39,079 nucleotides of DNA from Diphasiastrum complanatum (GCA_029204225.1 MU835441.1:1-39079); one strand, 5' to 3'; shown: positions 23,001 to 31,563, numbered from the stretch's first letter. Numbers and translations: made by a program. Notes: generated by a model not told the origin, from the sequence alone.

Positions 23001-24771
23001 TTTTCAAACTGCAGTTCAAATTGATAGAGGATTTATCATTGTGAGGATGACAGCATAGTCGCAGCGAATCGCGATTCGCCGGGTATCGCGAATCTCAGAA
23101 GTAATTTTTTTTTTTTGGGTGCAATTCTCAAAACAAAAAAAAGAAAAGATGGCACTAATTATAGGGTTTGGAAGTTGAAGATGGAAAACGTTCATGAAGA
23201 AAAAAAATGACAGGAGAGTCAGAGAACCTGTTCCTACTTCTGAACCTAATCTCAAGAGAAATTTCAAGAGGAGCAAGAGGGCCCACAGAATCATCAACCT
23301 CTCAGAGAAGGATAGCACCGTCCCTCCCAAAAGAGAGGCAAGAGGAACAGATCAAGCTTGGGCAATTCTCAAATCCATGTTTCAGATTGCCCAACACAGC
23401 AAGGGTTCTTTACTTAAAGAACAAGCTTCATCCTCTCCAGATGGATTCGGGACATCAGTTACTGATCATCTCAAAAAGATCCAAGATCTTCGATATCAGC
23501 TTGCAGTTGTCGGAGAGGTTGTTGCTGGCAGGATATTGGTACCGTTGGTTTGAATCTCACAATACGACAACTTTGAAGAAGACCCTTTGTAATGCTGCGA
23601 CCAGATCTGCCTTTTGGCCAAAAAAGTTTCAAACATCAGCTACTCCTTTACAGCCAGAAAGCCCAAGGGCTTCCTGGAAACTCGTGAGAGGCAGGGAAAA
23701 ACCTTTAAATTCCCGCATTTACGTTACTCTTTCCCTTTCACCAGAGTATGTCCAATTTTCCATCACGTCTTTCTTTGATATATAAAATTGAAATTTAACA
23801 TCTACCTTACTATTTACTCTACGGCATTATGCCTTTACAGCTACTTTTTTGCTTACAAGGTTCTTGAAAATATAAAGAAAGTCAAGGCCAGCCAGTTGAA
23901 TTGGGTAACAGTGAAAGTCCTGCCACAGTAGCGCAGGCTTGAACCACGTCTGCTTTGCCGTTGACATCTTGGAGCTTTGTAAATTGTGCTCCGTGTTTAG
24001 CCTTGGCCGATTGCTTGATGTACAGTGTATTTTTGTATGGCAGATTGTAGTATCATTAGTCGTGAATGAAGCGTTACAAACGAAAAAATATACAAAGATA
24101 AGTCCACACCTTCTGATGCCTTCATTATTTGACAATTATGTCTGAGAACCAAATAAGTAGCTTTAATCATGACGCATGTGAAATTACAGATGGGTGATAC
24201 TCACAGTGATGTATCCTTTTTCAATCAAACACTCGCTCACGCCCAAATGATAAGGAAACACAAGACCTGCAGCTGAAAAGCTGAATCCTGGGCTTGTCAG
24301 AAGAGCTCTCTTTCTTTCCGCTTCCACATCCTTGTTCCTCTGCTCCCAAATCACTGAAGGATCCATGGGATCAACACTAACCGACACAATCGCCTCATCC
24401 TCATCTGCGAGGGAGTCATTGACCTCATTTTCAAATTTTGGCTGCTTCTCAAACCTCAATTCTGCTATTTTCTTGATGAATTGGATAGGCAAAGAGTGGA
24501 TTGCCCTGATTGTTTGCAAGGAGGTTCTAGAAGGTGTGGCAGCAGAGAAAAGCAACAAGGAGAAATGGGCTGGCGATTTACATGTAATCTTGTGAGAATG
24601 GAAAGATCGCTTGAGCAAACTCACCCTTCCAATTTGTGCTAAAAATTTGTTCATAGGTCTGAACAGAGCTGCGTGAGGGTTAGACTTCATACCCTCCTGC
24701 ATCTGCTGTGTAGACATCGCAAAGCCCTCAAGATGATATTGCTTTGCATGCAGTCCGACCCCCATGCCCAT
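11033..24771 (-). CDS. Patatin-like phospholipase, seven exons, giant first intron
   Basis: Predicted acyl hydrolase of the patatin family (Ser-Asp dyad; releases fatty acids from glycerolipids). Exons on the minus strand are 24771-24205, 12705-12562, 12409-12337, 12081-11976, 11778-11682, 11479-11384 and 11209-11033. Together they make 1260 nt, 419 residues plus stop. Splice phases fit across all six introns, and every intron is GT...AG. Motifs: [19 protein letters not shown] at residues 160-178, nucleophile motif GSSAG at 196-200 (Ser198), and DGG at 314-316 (Asp314). The Ser/Arg-rich N-terminus (about 50-92) suggests an organelle, perhaps plastid, transit peptide. The start is the first ATG after an in-frame TAA at 24790-24792. 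The sequence resembles a conserved single-domain plant family (At1g33270-like, from memory). All catalytic motifs are intact, so it is probably functional despite the 11.5-kb intron 1. Confidence 0.88.
11384..11479 (-). CDS. Patatin-like gene exon 6 (residues 330-361)
   Basis: 32 codons, [20 protein letters not shown] to [12 protein letters not shown]. Acceptor GATAG, donor GTACGC. Confidence 0.85.
11682..11778 (-). CDS. Patatin-like gene exon 5 (residues 297-329)
   Basis: Encodes [19 protein letters not shown] and [13 protein letters not shown], with the catalytic aspartate in DGG. Acceptor GGCAG, donor GTACGA. Confidence 0.86.
11976..12081 (-). CDS. Patatin-like gene exon 4 (residues 262-296)
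   Basis: Encodes [18 protein letters not shown] and [16 protein letters not shown]. Acceptor GGCAG, donor GTATCT. A split glycine codon is completed by exon 5. Confidence 0.86.
12337..12409 (-). CDS. Patatin-like gene exon 3 (residues 238-261 and one base)
   Basis: Encodes [20 protein letters not shown] then GRVR, continuing directly from exon 2. Acceptor CATAG, donor GTTTCA (weak). Confidence 0.83.
12562..12705 (-). CDS. Patatin-like gene exon 2 (residues 190-237)
   Basis: 48 codons, phase 0 at both ends. It begins [20 protein letters not shown], carrying the GXSXG nucleophile elbow, and ends NGTAFRLG. Acceptor CAG precedes it and donor GTACAA follows. Confidence 0.88.
13036..13790 (-). 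mobile_element. LINE-like fragment (C-terminal zinc-binding end of a non-LTR RT)
   Basis: The minus strand at about 13600-13730 reads [14 protein letters not shown] then [15 protein letters not shown]. This resembles the post-RT zinc-binding end (H...EHFL..CP.Y) of non-LTR retrotransposons, with a stop inside it. A related diverged sequence recurs at about 14080-14200 (shared AAAAG, TATAAG and CTCCAAAA blocks in the same order). Family assignment is tentative. Confidence 0.4.
13987..14063. repeat. Microsatellite (GT)n(GA)n
   Basis: About 37 bp of GT followed by about 40 bp of GA, a compound simple repeat. It creates spurious CVCV and RERE frames that are not genes. Confidence 0.97.
14064..15039. 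other. Intronic DNA without recognised genes
   Basis: The first part is a diverged relative of the repeat at 13050-13210. The rest has no recognisable coding; short minus frames at 14330-14524 and 14537-14764 show no motif. Confidence 0.45.
15040..15312 (+). pseudogene. Ty1/copia RT, N-terminal part (element C), split by the chromovirus
   Basis: Plus-strand frames give [20 protein letters not shown], then [19 protein letters not shown] and [18 protein letters not shown], the start and first catalytic Asp region of copia RT, with stops in between. It breaks at the TATAT target duplication and resumes at 21613, giving EEKVYI then YGVPKGYI across the insertion. Confidence 0.85.
15308..15312. 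repeat. Target-site duplication, left (TATAT)
   Basis: Identical to 21608-21612. Five bases is the usual length for gypsy integrase. Confidence 0.9.
15313..15670 (-). mobile_element. 3' LTR of the chromovirus
   Basis: TGTAATAG...CGTAACA in plus coordinates. The 71-codon plus frame inside it recurs unchanged in the other LTR and is not a gene. Confidence 0.95.
15671..15683 (-). other. Polypurine tract of the chromovirus
   Basis: Minus strand AAGGGGGAGGGAG directly before the LTR start TGTTACGAGC. It overlaps the last bases of the pol stop codon. Confidence 0.88.
15682..19644 (-). CDS. Chromovirus pol: protease, RT, RNase H, integrase, chromodomain
   Basis: Open frame of 1320 codons. By residue: zinc knuckle [14 protein letters not shown] at 73-86 (really the gag C-terminus), aspartic protease DDGATHNF at 162-169, RT with [11 protein letters not shown] at 443-453 and FLDD at 507-510, RNase [14 protein letters not shown] (655-667) to DALSR (762-766), integrase zinc finger H900...H907...C937xxC940, core acidic positions near SMDFIVGLP (968-976) and VSDRDSKF (1029-1036), [14 protein letters not shown] (1059-1072), GPF motif at 1205-1207, and a C-terminal chromodomain about 1266-1312 with YLVKWN and ENATWE. 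A Ser/Asp/Glu-rich segment (about 808-860) separates RNase H from integrase. The listed start is only where the frame opens. It lies +1 relative to gag and shares about 128 nt with it. Confidence 0.95.
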   Translation of the reverse strand: MSKLSDMLKSMMIQWVGRERDNNHFLSSFLRKTFNLKRKKEDKFKGEAPQKRPSLIQPLKPDDFEKPKQERLCFVCMGKGHTVRQCPKGPFTKKDKKQVHLVQTVCFPSDSAASEIKVYHEDHEHCCQLTSAMLARPFSFGPHDLVRMHGKVGNQSVRVMVDDGATHNFINHTLVKKLKLPEVPSQHRYIVSLAKGEDKKIWETMVSKLNLGIQAYQDEINFQIMHLDRTDIVLGRDWLYSLGPSLHRNYQENTLSFQHKGREIQLHGEHHVPNSPMVCSSELCQLIGDEDHQVFLCDFQFIPEVSISSSIQQKISKLETLLSKFKDVFPEDLPHGLPPSREVDHVINLVPGTTPVSKPPYRVSRTEDEEITRQLTDYLGKGQIQTSSSPWASPVLLVKKKEGSMRLCVDYRALNKVTIKNKYPMPRADELFDQLDGAKFFSKVDLRSGYHQVRIKSEDVSKTAFRTRHGHYEFKVMPFGLTNAPATFMTLMNSVLRPYLGKFVVVFLDDILVYSKTRKEHLKHLRKVFRLLRKHKLYAKQSKCEFFVEEVAYLGHIISSDGIKMDPNKVKAILSWLRPQNILELQIFLGLAGYYRRFVKEYAQTAVPMTNLLKGKGKEFIWESAQQESFDALKTALATAPVLKVVDPNKPFVVETDASDFAVGAVLTQGGRPVAFESKKLEPAQTRYSAYEKELFSVVHALKTWRHYLYGANFEVLTDHESLRYLCNQPELRGRKARWVELMQEFDMSIRYRRGKFNTVADALSRMPMINELSFTQIRNELLESLRGKCQHDAFFSIIWNAVQNRQLQTPEPVPGAGASSSKNTAASVEDDDESEYTSSDDVEDSEPVLPKQTPVVEGQLTQGFKWKQYSIQDEYLLYRDRVCVPNSEDYRQQVLYECHDNPSAGHPCIQKTYELLRRQFFWPSMKKDVHQYVTSCQKCQVNKAERLKAGGLLHPLEIPAGKWEIISMDFIVGLPKTQKGNDAIWVTVDRLTKMAHFIPTKTTVRAPELARLFVDGLFELYGLPSGIVSDRDSKFTGNFWRAVFHHLHTKLNMSTTDHPQTDGQTERVNQVLEDMLRGYVSKRQTNWEEYLSILEFAYNSTKHSATGYSPFMLMYGFQPRSPTAVGFKQEKVEAARNFLEDLNQMIEHAKRSIRQSQDRARHYADPHRRDVQFSTGEKVYLRVPVDSKTLKSGVCAKLSPRYCGPFTISRRLGEVTYELELPHSSKVFPVFHVSQLRKALTRSDNLVGDSVLVLPLDPQQPPHEPEEILDSRETQTRHTLYREYLVKWNDQPVENATWERGSVLRKIFSDFVLEDQDGS
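19517..20353 (-). CDS. Chromovirus gag (capsid part)
   Basis: From the first usable ATG at 20353 the frame runs 278 codons. An acidic heptad-like N-terminus ([20 protein letters not shown]) leads into a Retrotrans_gag domain with [22 protein letters not shown] and [15 protein letters not shown]. The frame is open upstream to a TAG at 20414-20416, and ten codons before that stop lies an ATG at 20446-20444, probably the original start. The frame ends just after a run of AAAG units (about 19520-19540). One unit more or less would join it to the zinc knuckle and pol, so gag-pol was probably one frame. Confidence 0.88.
   Translation of the reverse strand: MEVEEQEQFAEELDELVTKEQFLQLVTEVDELKLALANFKSSVDDSFAELKNLILSSAKGSLPSTSQLSPSPLPSVSGETLRSHPSVFKDLKPPTFNGEEKDRNADILQTFLSKWKNIHALKQTPDHLQAIEASLSLGPMAYKWWLNLQETGQTPRSWKAFEEAFLREFLPENELDRAWEAWERTVMDKSLIQYISQYREAILKIKNMDDYQKIRGFVRGLKDEYKVEVQRNSPTTLEQALRYAQIYDDSVGRKRARQQPLSEQLPQKDFQFKKKERR
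20447..21235 (-). other. Chromovirus leader between PBS and gag
   Basis: About 790 bp without a long frame on the element strand. It is the usual place for the untranslated leader and packaging signals; no specific signal is recognised. Confidence 0.55.
21236..21248 (-). other. Primer binding site of the chromovirus
   Basis: Minus strand TGGTATCAGAGCC, one base from the 5' LTR. Complementary to initiator Met-tRNA. Confidence 0.92.
21250..21607 (-). mobile_element. 5' LTR of the chromovirus
   Basis: 358 bp, matching 15313-15670 except for two transitions. It directly adjoins the TATAT duplication. Confidence 0.95.
21608..21612. repeat. Target-site duplication, right (TATAT)
   Basis: Matches 15308-15312. 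Confidence 0.9.
21613..22109 (+). pseudogene. Ty1/copia RT, catalytic part (element C)
   Basis: Continues the RT interrupted at 15312. [18 protein letters not shown] at about 21650-21704 is followed by a stop and frame change, then an open stretch from 21767 with [15 protein letters not shown] (YVDD box) and [16 protein letters not shown], ending at DEMLYR before a sequence not belonging to copia. Confidence 0.88.
22110..22242 (+). other. Intron-like insertion in the copia fragment
   Basis: A 133-bp segment starts GTAAGTAGC and ends in a pyrimidine-rich TTTTTTGTAG, a textbook GT...AG pair, with CTAAC at about 22210. It lies between LYR and the copia sequence SLIYLTTT. About 50 bp after it (22243-22290) also do not read as copia. 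This may be a captured gene piece or chance. Confidence 0.3.
22290..22460 (+). pseudogene. Ty1/copia RT/RNase H junction (element C, last part)
   Basis: In frame pieces it reads [18 protein letters not shown], then [14 protein letters not shown], then [11 protein letters not shown], the stretch just downstream of copia RT. Broken by stops and lost after about 22460. Confidence 0.75.
22461..22515 (-). pseudogene. Small gypsy integrase C-terminal scrap
   Basis: The minus strand reads [13 protein letters not shown], a hallmark of the gypsy integrase C-terminus. Too short to place in a family. Confidence 0.4.
22516..23195. other. Intronic DNA, no gene recognised
   Basis: Nothing coding is seen. 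A perfect 16-bp palindrome GCGAATCGCGATTCGC lies at 23064-23079, followed by a related TATCGCGAATC and a T-run. Confidence 0.45.
23330..23560 (+). pseudogene. Ty1/copia gag fragment
   Basis: Two overlapping plus frames together resemble copia gag: [14 protein letters not shown] in one, then [18 protein letters not shown] and GEVVAG in the other. A frame change lies near 23450. The flanks to 23785 stay open but show no recognisable domain. Confidence 0.6.
23561..24198. other. Intron 1 sequence next to exon 1
   Basis: No feature is seen beyond the donor site of exon 1 at its right end. Confidence 0.4.
24205..24771 (-). CDS. Patatin-like gene exon 1 (residues 1-189)
   Basis: Encodes the putative transit region, an acidic linker, and the first patatin strand with the glycine-containing SFSAAG loop that would form the oxyanion hole. 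It ends EKGYIT, followed by donor GTGAGT (24204-24199). In-frame ATGs follow at residues 3, 19 and 28, so the true start may be later. Confidence 0.88.
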
Positions 24772-24918
24772 ATCAACCACTGAGCCAAATTATCTCTGTG
24801 GACATGGTGACGAGAAGGAGAGCTGCTGCTACGTCAGTCAGTCAGGCAGTCAGTCAGAGCTCCTGGCTATGCCTCCGGGCTCCTTGAACCTTCGATCCAT
24901 GCATCACAAAGATCCATT

Positions 24919-24940
24919 ATGTATATATATATATATAGTA
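24919..24940 (-). promoter_or_regulatory. TATA-rich candidate promoter of the patatin-like gene
   Basis: A run of TA dinucleotides about 150 bp upstream of the ATG, the right position for a TATA box and short 5' UTR. It could also be just a microsatellite. Confidence 0.4.
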
Positions 24941-25126
24941 GTGATAATTCAAAGAGTGAGCGAGTAGGAATCCAATCTGCCCTTAATCGACACACATCAT
25001 TGCTTTCGTCGTCCTCCGTCGTCATGATCTTTTTCTTTTCTCTGGAGACTGGAATGTTGTGGAAGTATTGATCTCATCGTTGTTGTCATTTGCCCGGGCC
25101 CGCAGCAGCAGCAGGTGTGAAGGTAT

Positions 25127-25223
25127 AGGGGAAGGCCCCCGCCCGAGGGCCTTCCCAGATTTAAGGCCCACGAGGACCCAGGGCCTTAAATCTGGGAAGG
25201 CCCTCGGGCGGGGGCCTTCCCCT
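25127..25223. repeat. GC-rich foldback sequence, perfect 43-bp arms
   Basis: Arms 25127-25169 and 25181-25223 are exact reverse complements around an 11-base loop (25170-25180). The outermost bases are AGGGGAAGGCCC. It is sharply GC-richer than its surroundings and lies upstream of the patatin-like gene. Confidence 0.95.
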
Positions 25224-25264
25224 GCGTAAAGCACATTCAAAAAAATTTAGGTTTTACATTTACT

Positions 25265-25720
25265 GTGCGGATTTTTAGTGCCTGCCATTTCCTATTCATC
25301 GTGTTGGCTATGGAGGTGCTCGTTTTTTTACAGTTCGTGTGTATTCGTGTAGAGTATCTCCTACAAGGCAATGGAAAAGGAGTCCCATGGCTTTTGGACA
25401 ATTCTTTATCGCCAGGGTGCAAAATAGCATCATTCGCTGACTTCCACAAATTTGAAAATGAAGATGAGATTGAACAGCTAGACACCGTGACCAGCCAAGA
25501 GATGCAGCAAAATGAAATTTTTAGAGTCCTCCTAAAGGTATTGCAATGGATTTTGAGCAGTATATGAATGGCAATAGCTTCATCTCTACATCCTTACAAT
25601 ATGTGCCTTCTTCTGTAGAAGTGTCGTCCAAGAGCTTTTCAATCGCTGGACAATTTTCTGCACACAGCAACCAAGTACTCTTAGACAAATTTCTTGCACA
25701 GGGTGAGGTGTCAGTAGAGT
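25265..25720 (+). pseudogene. Unrecognised ORF pieces between the two foldbacks
   Basis: Two plus frames (25265-25567 and 25546-25890) may be one reading split by a frame change at about 25535-25550. Visible stretches are GKGVPWLLDNSLSPGCKIAS, ADFHKFENEDEIEQLDTV and MDFEQYMNGNSFISTSLQ. The acidic, codon-like composition suggests a captured gene fragment or degraded exon, but I do not recognise the family. Confidence 0.3.
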
Positions 25721-25725
25721 CGCCT

Positions 25726-25823
25726 GAGGGCCTTCCTTGCTGGGAGGGCCCTTGCCCGAGGGCGGAGGCCCGAGGGCAGGCCCCGACTAGCAAGGAAGGC
25801 CCGAGGGCTTCGGGCCTTCCCCT
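25726..25823. repeat. Second GC-rich foldback sequence
   Basis: Inverted arms GGGCCTTCCTTGCT (25728-25741) and AGCAAGGAAGGCCC (25789-25802), followed by GGGCCTTCCCCTACGTAA. That ending matches GGGCCTTCCCCTGCGTAA after the first foldback, so the two are related. Several nested GGCCCGAGGGC palindromes lie inside. Confidence 0.75.
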
Positions 25824-25989
25824 ACGTAATGCCATTGTGCGAAGGTTTTTTTTTTTTTTTTTTGGCCGTTCGATACGGCCGTACGCGTAAACCAGTTTTT
25901 TTTTTCGATTTTTTATCCTTTTTTTCTCGCAAATTTTTTACGTTTGTGGTGGAATGTGGATGTGGACAGCCAATGATGGGCTGCCACAT

Positions 25990-26115
25990 AGCACATGCAC
26001 ATTCCACCAGAGAGAGGAGAGAGAACGTGCATATCATCGGAGATAGAACGTGCATTCCACTGGAGAGAGAAGAAAGAACGTGCATTCCACCGGAGAGAGG
26101 AGAGAGAATGACAGA
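25990..26115. repeat. Short tandem repeat, about 30-bp unit
   Basis: Three and a half units of the type CATTCCACYGGAGAGAG plus AGAGAACGTG, one of them shortened. Not coding. Confidence 0.75.
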
Positions 26116-27036
26116 TTCCTAGGAGAGAAAATTGGATGGACATTATGCTCCTGAAGGTGGTCCCAAAATACAAAGGACACCTGAGCACAAGGCATTACGT
26201 AGATGAGAATAACGCAGATCAACAGTCATCAAAGAGTGAAGTGCTATGGAGCTCTGATGACAATCATCATGCAGAACCTGAGCTCTGATGACAATAATTA
26301 TACAGAACTTTTATAGTTGTTTTTACAGAATTTTTACAACTCTTTTTGCAAAATTTACTGATTTTTTACAATTAGTAAAATTTTGTTACATAAGGTAATA
26401 ATTTTTTTGTTACACTAAGTGAAATTGTTTTTACATTTGATAATAATGTTTTCATTAGAGGAAGTTTAAACACAAATTTTGTCAAGATTCTTTTTGCATT
26501 TTTTATTCACTTCTTTTCTAAATGTGACCCAATAGTTTCTTGACAGAGTGGCTTTAACGTAACGTTACTTCTTTGAGTCACATTTTGAGTCTACACTAAA
26601 AATGGCATAACTTTTGATTGCTATGTTAAAATGCGAATTGGTGCGTTGGAAAGCGCTCGTCAAGCACTTTCCAATGATATGTTAGATGTCATACTTCTGA
26701 GCTACTATTAAAAAGTTATAGCGAGTCAAAGATATTGGTTGAAAATAGTGACAAAAATGCAAAAGAGATCTTGGCACGAATTCATATGCGACTCTTTTTG
26801 AACTCAAACTTCCTCTAATGACTGTTGGTTAAAACATCTGTGATGTTTACCTCTGGGTAAAACAATTTTTTAAGAGGAACCTTACAGAGTGTAAGGTTCT
26901 TCCTACATATGGAGTTGCTACAACTGTCATCTTCCTACAATTCAAGTTGCTACTAAATACACCGAAATTTTTTTTGGAGTGCTTTACGATGAAAGAATAC
27001 CAACGCTCCATTTTGTTCAAAGTAAGAGAGAGAGTG
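26116..27036. other. AT-rich intergenic DNA
   Basis: No gene is seen. It holds a repeated GAGCTCTGATGACAAT (26251 and 26279) and a hairpin at 26646-26674 (arms TTGGAAAGCGCT and AGCACTTTCCAA, one mismatch). Confidence 0.45.
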
Positions 27037-27449
27037 TGTAAGAACCGCCACGTGAAAATCTACAGGATTCCAATCACATGCAAACCAAAAGGACACCTGT
27101 GAGCATGAGCCACCCAACCAATATGGAGAGGCTAGTCAATACCCTAACCAATCCACCCCCAAGCCACAGTGAAGAACACAAGAGAGGCGAGGAAGAACTG
27201 GCTCAAGAATCACAATTCACAATAGGAGGATGGGCGAGTTTCCACTAGACTTATTCTTCTCAAGAGAGAGAGAATATTCCCTTTAGGATCTCCATGCAAC
27301 CTAAATTGAGCTATTGATCTCCTATTCTTGCATTAAAGCGTTCTTCACCATGCATGTGCTCCTATGTCCAATTATAGGTCTGGGCCCTCACATGAATTAT
27401 TTAATACGACCATGTCCGGAATGACATAGCATAACTCATGGACATAACA
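27037..27449 (-). mobile_element. 3' LTR of gypsy element D (about 413 bp)
   Basis: The inner end GACATAACA (27441-27449) directly precedes a polypurine tract and the pol C-terminus. The outer end is placed at TGTAAGAACC (27037). Minus-strand termini are TG...CA. The partner LTR is absent, so the outer edge is approximate. Confidence 0.65.
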
Positions 27450-27450
27450 T

Positions 27451-27462
27451 TCTTCCCCCCTT
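27451..27462 (-). other. Polypurine tract of gypsy element D
   Basis: Minus strand AAGGGGGGAAGA just before the LTR start TGTTATGTCC. Confidence 0.75.
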
Positions 27463-27524
27463 AAACCATTTCTATCTCTATAAATGAAAACTAGGGAAAT
27501 TTTTTTTATGCTTTCGACCCTCTC

Positions 27525-28950
27525 CTATGAATCATCATCTTCAGTCCGTCCCTTCCATCTGATCAAGCACTCGGAGATAGAACGATTTCTCAATTGTTTA
27601 TTTCTGGTTCTGAGTACCTTTTCAGGTTCCAAAGGAACACTAAGCAATGAGTCCTCCAAATGGGTAAGATCTTCCTCTGAACCAACTACTTCACCTTCAT
27701 GCAAACTTAATTTTAATCGACTTACATGAAACACTGGGTGAGCTGTAGTCTTGTTCTGAAGATCTAGTTCGTAAGCTAAAGAGCTAATTTTCTTTATAAT
27801 CCGAAACGGTCCACAGTATCTCGTAGACAATTTATAATGCTTCCCTGTACTCATAGTCTTAGAATCCTTAGGTATTCTAAGATATACCCAGTCATCGACT
27901 TTAAAATCTCTGGGAGACCTCTTAAGATCGGCATAGTGCTTAGCTCTATCTTGAGCACTACGGATACAATCACGGTCCACTTGCAACATTTACGCATATC
28001 ATGCAAGGAATCTGCAACTTTCTGGATCTTAACAGATGTTGTCTCCACGTTTACCGGAGATCTAGGTTGAAAACCGTACATCAGCATAAACGGACTATAA
28101 CCAGTAGCAGAATGTTTCCTACTGCTATAAGCAAACTGAATCAAAGGAATGTAATCTTCCCACTGAGATTGCATGTGAGACACATAAGTTCTCAACATAT
28201 CCTCCATAGTTTGATTAGTTCTCTCAGTCTAGCCATCTGATTCAGGATGATCAGAAGAACTAAAACTAAGCGAGGTTTCAAGCTTATGGAATACAGCTGA
28301 CCAAAAGTGACCTGTAACTTGGGATCTCTATCACTAACTATATCACTTGGCAGTCCATAAAGCCTAAATAATCTTTCCACAAAGATCTGGGCTAAATCCG
28401 AAGCCTTAGCAGTTGACTTGACTGGTATAAAAGTAGCTAACTTTGTCAACCTGTCCACCACAACCCAAATAGAATCATTTTGGCGTTGGGTCCTTGGAAG
28501 TCCAACCACAAAATCCATAGATATACTTTCCCATCGTTTCTGAGGAATATCTAGGAGATGTAGCAACCCTCCAGTCTTTAAGCGTTCAGCTTTGGCTAAT
28601 TGGCAAGGTCTACACTTAACCACATAAGACTCGACAAATGGCTTGAGTTTCGGCCAATGAAACTCTCTTCTGACCAAGTCCAAAGTCCTGTGTATACCTG
28701 GATGACCTGCACAGGGAACGTCATGACATTCATAAAGAATCTTCTTCTTTAACTCATCATCCACTGGTACACAAATTTTTCCATTTCGAATCAGTGGAAA
28801 TCTGGGTGAAAGAAAGTTCACAGGTAAATCTGGATTTGCAATTTGTAACACGGGAGCTGAAACAATCATTGTTTTAAGTTTCTCAAAACTCTGATTCAAT
28901 TCCTCGTTCCAACGGACTAGGTTGATTCCTCTTTTTCTTTTTATTAACAA
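27525..28950 (-). pseudogene. Gypsy element D: RNase H scrap, integrase, chromodomain-like end
   Basis: 28192-28950 holds the RNase H leader (SFEKLKTMIVSAPVLQIANP) joined after an internal deletion to the integrase region: zinc finger ECHDVPCAGHPGIHRT with CRPC, core SMDFVVGLPRT, then VSDRDPKL. 27851-28207 gives the core end ([20 protein letters not shown]). 27525-27989 gives the GPF domain (YCGPFRIIKK) and a chromodomain-like end (EPEKVLRTRNKQLRNR, CLIRWKG). Two or more frameshifts and a stop at 28230 break it. Closely related in layout to the chromovirus at 15313-21607. Confidence 0.85.
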
Positions 28951-30060
28951 TTCCTTTTGTCAGATTATTAAGCGGTGCTGCTAACTTAGCATAATCCTCA
29001 ATAAATCTCTTGAAAAAAAAGTGTAAAACCTAAAAAAGACTTTACCTACCTCACAGTTTCCGGAATTGGCCACTCAATCACAATCTTGATTTTATCCTCG
29101 TCAATCTTGATCCCATTTACTGTGATCTTATGACCGAGATAAAGCAACCCTTGCTTAACACTTGGACTCTTTAGCGTAGAATAACTCCGAACGGAATTTT
29201 ATCAAGACGATTTTTAAGTGTTCTACATGTTCCACCAAGGATTTGCTGTAAACGAGAATGTCATCTAAGAATACTACCACAAACTTCCTCGAATATGGAT
29301 GAAATAAATTGTTCATCATTTGTTGGAACGTTGCTGGAGCATTCGTTAATCCAAATGGCAACACTAGAAATTCATAATGACCAAATATAGAATGAAATCC
29401 TGTCTTTTGGACATCTTCCGACTTAATCCTTATTTGATGCTACCCTGTCCTGAGATCTATCTTGGTGAAATACCGTGCTCCACCCAAGCGATCTACAAGG
29501 TCATCCATCCTGGGTAATGGATATTTATTCTTTATAGTCACTTTATTAAGCCCCTTGTAATCCACACACATCCGAAAACCTCCATCTTTTTTCGCTTTAA
29601 GAAGAACAGGAGCGCCCCATAGTGATTTACTAGGTTGTATATGTCCCATCCTCAGATAGTTTTCTATTTAATTTGAAATCTCTGTCTCCTCTTTCTGAGA
29701 GAACCTATAAGGTTGTCTAGAGACAGGTTGACTTCTTGGAATTAACTCAATCATGTGGTCTACTGACCTAGACGGTGGTAAACCATGAGGTCATTCAGAT
29801 GGACAAACATCCCTAAATTCATTTATGATCTGTTCTTTCACTGCTTGTTCATGATCTTAATTTATTGAGTTAAGAATTGCTAAAAATTCACAACCATTTC
29901 GATTCATTTCAGGAACATCCACAACTGGAATAGCATAAATTGAAAAAACTTCATACTCAGAATAATCCAATGTTTCCATTTCATTAACTATAAAAATTTA
30001 ATCCCATGGACGTACAAAATTAATGCCAAATATTGTAACAGTTAGAATTAAAGTAGAATC
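28951..30060 (-). pseudogene. Gypsy element D: reverse transcriptase and upstream spacer
   Basis: 29440-29649 encodes the RT start ([40 protein letters not shown]). 29155-29364 encodes [17 protein letters not shown] and [13 protein letters not shown] (xxDD box). 29690-29990 holds the protease-RT spacer (DLMVYHRL-type HGLPPSR in another frame), with stops. Sequence is lost at about 30060, where a copia LTR begins on the other strand. Confidence 0.82.
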
Positions 30061-30089
30061 ACTATGCTACTATACTATGAGTCCTATCA

Positions 30090-30754
30090 GTTGATAAGGA
30101 TCAGTTGGCCTCGCCACGAGGCAAGTCGACGGGACACACGTCCCGCCAATGGCAACCTAGGTCATGCATGGGTTGTCTGAGTGAACAACTATATGTACAG
30201 TGTAATTTCATTTTGAGAAATACAGTTGCTATGTGAGCTTGCTGTGGAGAGTGTTTTCTGTCTGTGTTACTGTGTAGCAGTACAACATCGTCGTTGAAGA
30301 GAGCTTCGGGAGAACTGTCTTTTGAGAGTTCGGGGTTTACGACGGGTTGAAGACGGAAAGAGAAACATTGGTGCATGGTTTCTAGTTTATAGAGGCTTGC
30401 CAAGCTCAGCAGAGGGATTATTAGCCTGTGCATAGCATCAGACAGGAAAAAATTTGGTGAAAAATTGACAATTTTGAAGCCAGTTGAAAATTGAAACTGG
30501 GTTTGGGGTTACGATTTTTTATACATGACTGGTGATTTCTTCACTGTTTGTGCACCGTTTTGGATGTCGTAAGGACAAGAAAGAAGCTAATCACATTGTC
30601 AACCAGCCATGGAGATATTTTGAGGTTTATGTCAGAGATTTGTCTCCAGACAGTTAACCTAGCAGATTTGCGGTAAAAGGTGAGAAAAGCCACTTTGTCA
30701 AGTTGAGCTAAAATCACCATTTCTCCATGAAATTTCATGATTGAACACTCTACA
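30090..30754 (+). mobile_element. Probable 5' LTR of copia element D (about 665 bp)
   Basis: Defined at its right end by CTCTACA four bases before a PBS-like TGGTATCAG. The left end (near TTGATAAGGATCAG) is inferred from loss of gypsy sequence. No second copy is in the window, so the left boundary is uncertain. Confidence 0.45.
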
Positions 30755-30758
30755 GACT

Positions 30759-30767
30759 TGGTATCAG
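30759..30767 (+). other. Primer binding site, copia element D
   Basis: TGGTATCAG, the first nine bases of the initiator Met-tRNA complement. The match stops there (GTAGGG follows). Confidence 0.6.
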
Positions 30768-31563
30768 TAGGGCGACCCTGCTCCAGGCCTCAGATCGTGC
30801 ACAAATTGATCCAAAAATGAAATAGATCAAGCAAAATCCAACTTGGGGAGGCGCGGCCGTAGACAGGGAGATCGCAGACCGTGGAACCAAGGTGAAACCA
30901 TAGTGTTTTGGAGTGGACAACGTCTACAAGACTCTCCATTGGTGCACAGAAGTGCTCAGATCCGTTGGATAGAGAACTTACAAGATCGACGGCTCAGATC
31001 GTGTCACCCAAAAGGGATATCCACAGTTGGATCAGAATCAACCATTGGATGGAGTCTGAAGGGTTTGTGAAGAGGGCCCTGAAGAAGTAAAGTGCATTTT
31101 GGCCTTCAACTTCATTAAAAATTTTCATACTGAAATTGGAGTTGGGTCCCTTCACAAGTGAAGATTGAAGTTTCTTCAAGGTGAAGAAACAGTTCAAAAA
31201 CTAGAAATGTCCCTATTTTTGGGTCCTTTGCCCGTTTTGACCCAAACGAAAGGCCATAACCTCCAAACGAAGGGCATTTGGATTGTACCTGCAAGTATGG
31301 TACAACAAAATAGAGTGATTGCAGCAGAGAAAGTGTTCGGAGTGCGCTAGAAGTGATTTCACCATTTTACTGGGCACATAGTTGGGAGTTGACGACTGAG
31401 TGCATTTCAGAAGGCGACGCCGATTTGGCTTTCAAATTGGTGGAAAAGCGGCGAGTGGCCTGGTAAGGGAAAAAGTGCAGGTCATTATTTTCAACTTTTG
31501 ACATCACTGTTGGCCTCGGCATATTTCTTTTAGCCTACGGCAAAAGTTTCAAGCAGTTTTGCG
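30768..31563 (+). other. Copia element D leader
   Basis: About 800 bp between PBS and gag ATG, with only short frames. No other feature seen. Confidence 0.45.

Larger units (their letters stand above)
12706..24204 (-). other. Intron 1 of the patatin-like gene (about 11.5 kb, TE-filled)
   Basis: Bounded by GTGAGT at 24204 and CAG at 12706. It contains LINE-like scraps, a microsatellite, a copia fragment on the opposite strand, a complete gypsy chromovirus on the gene's own strand, and a copia gag scrap. The sense-oriented LTRs could offer competing promoters or poly(A) sites; whether they do is not visible here. Confidence 0.83.

Noticed and set aside
24332-24595. 87-codon plus frame
   Set aside because: Antisense shadow of patatin-like exon 1.
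25960-26120. CRISPR-like array
   Set aside because: Units are contiguous low-complexity tandem repeats without unique spacers, in plant DNA.
26646-26674. Short hairpin as a microRNA precursor
   Set aside because: The arms are only 12 bp, far too short for a plant miRNA foldback.
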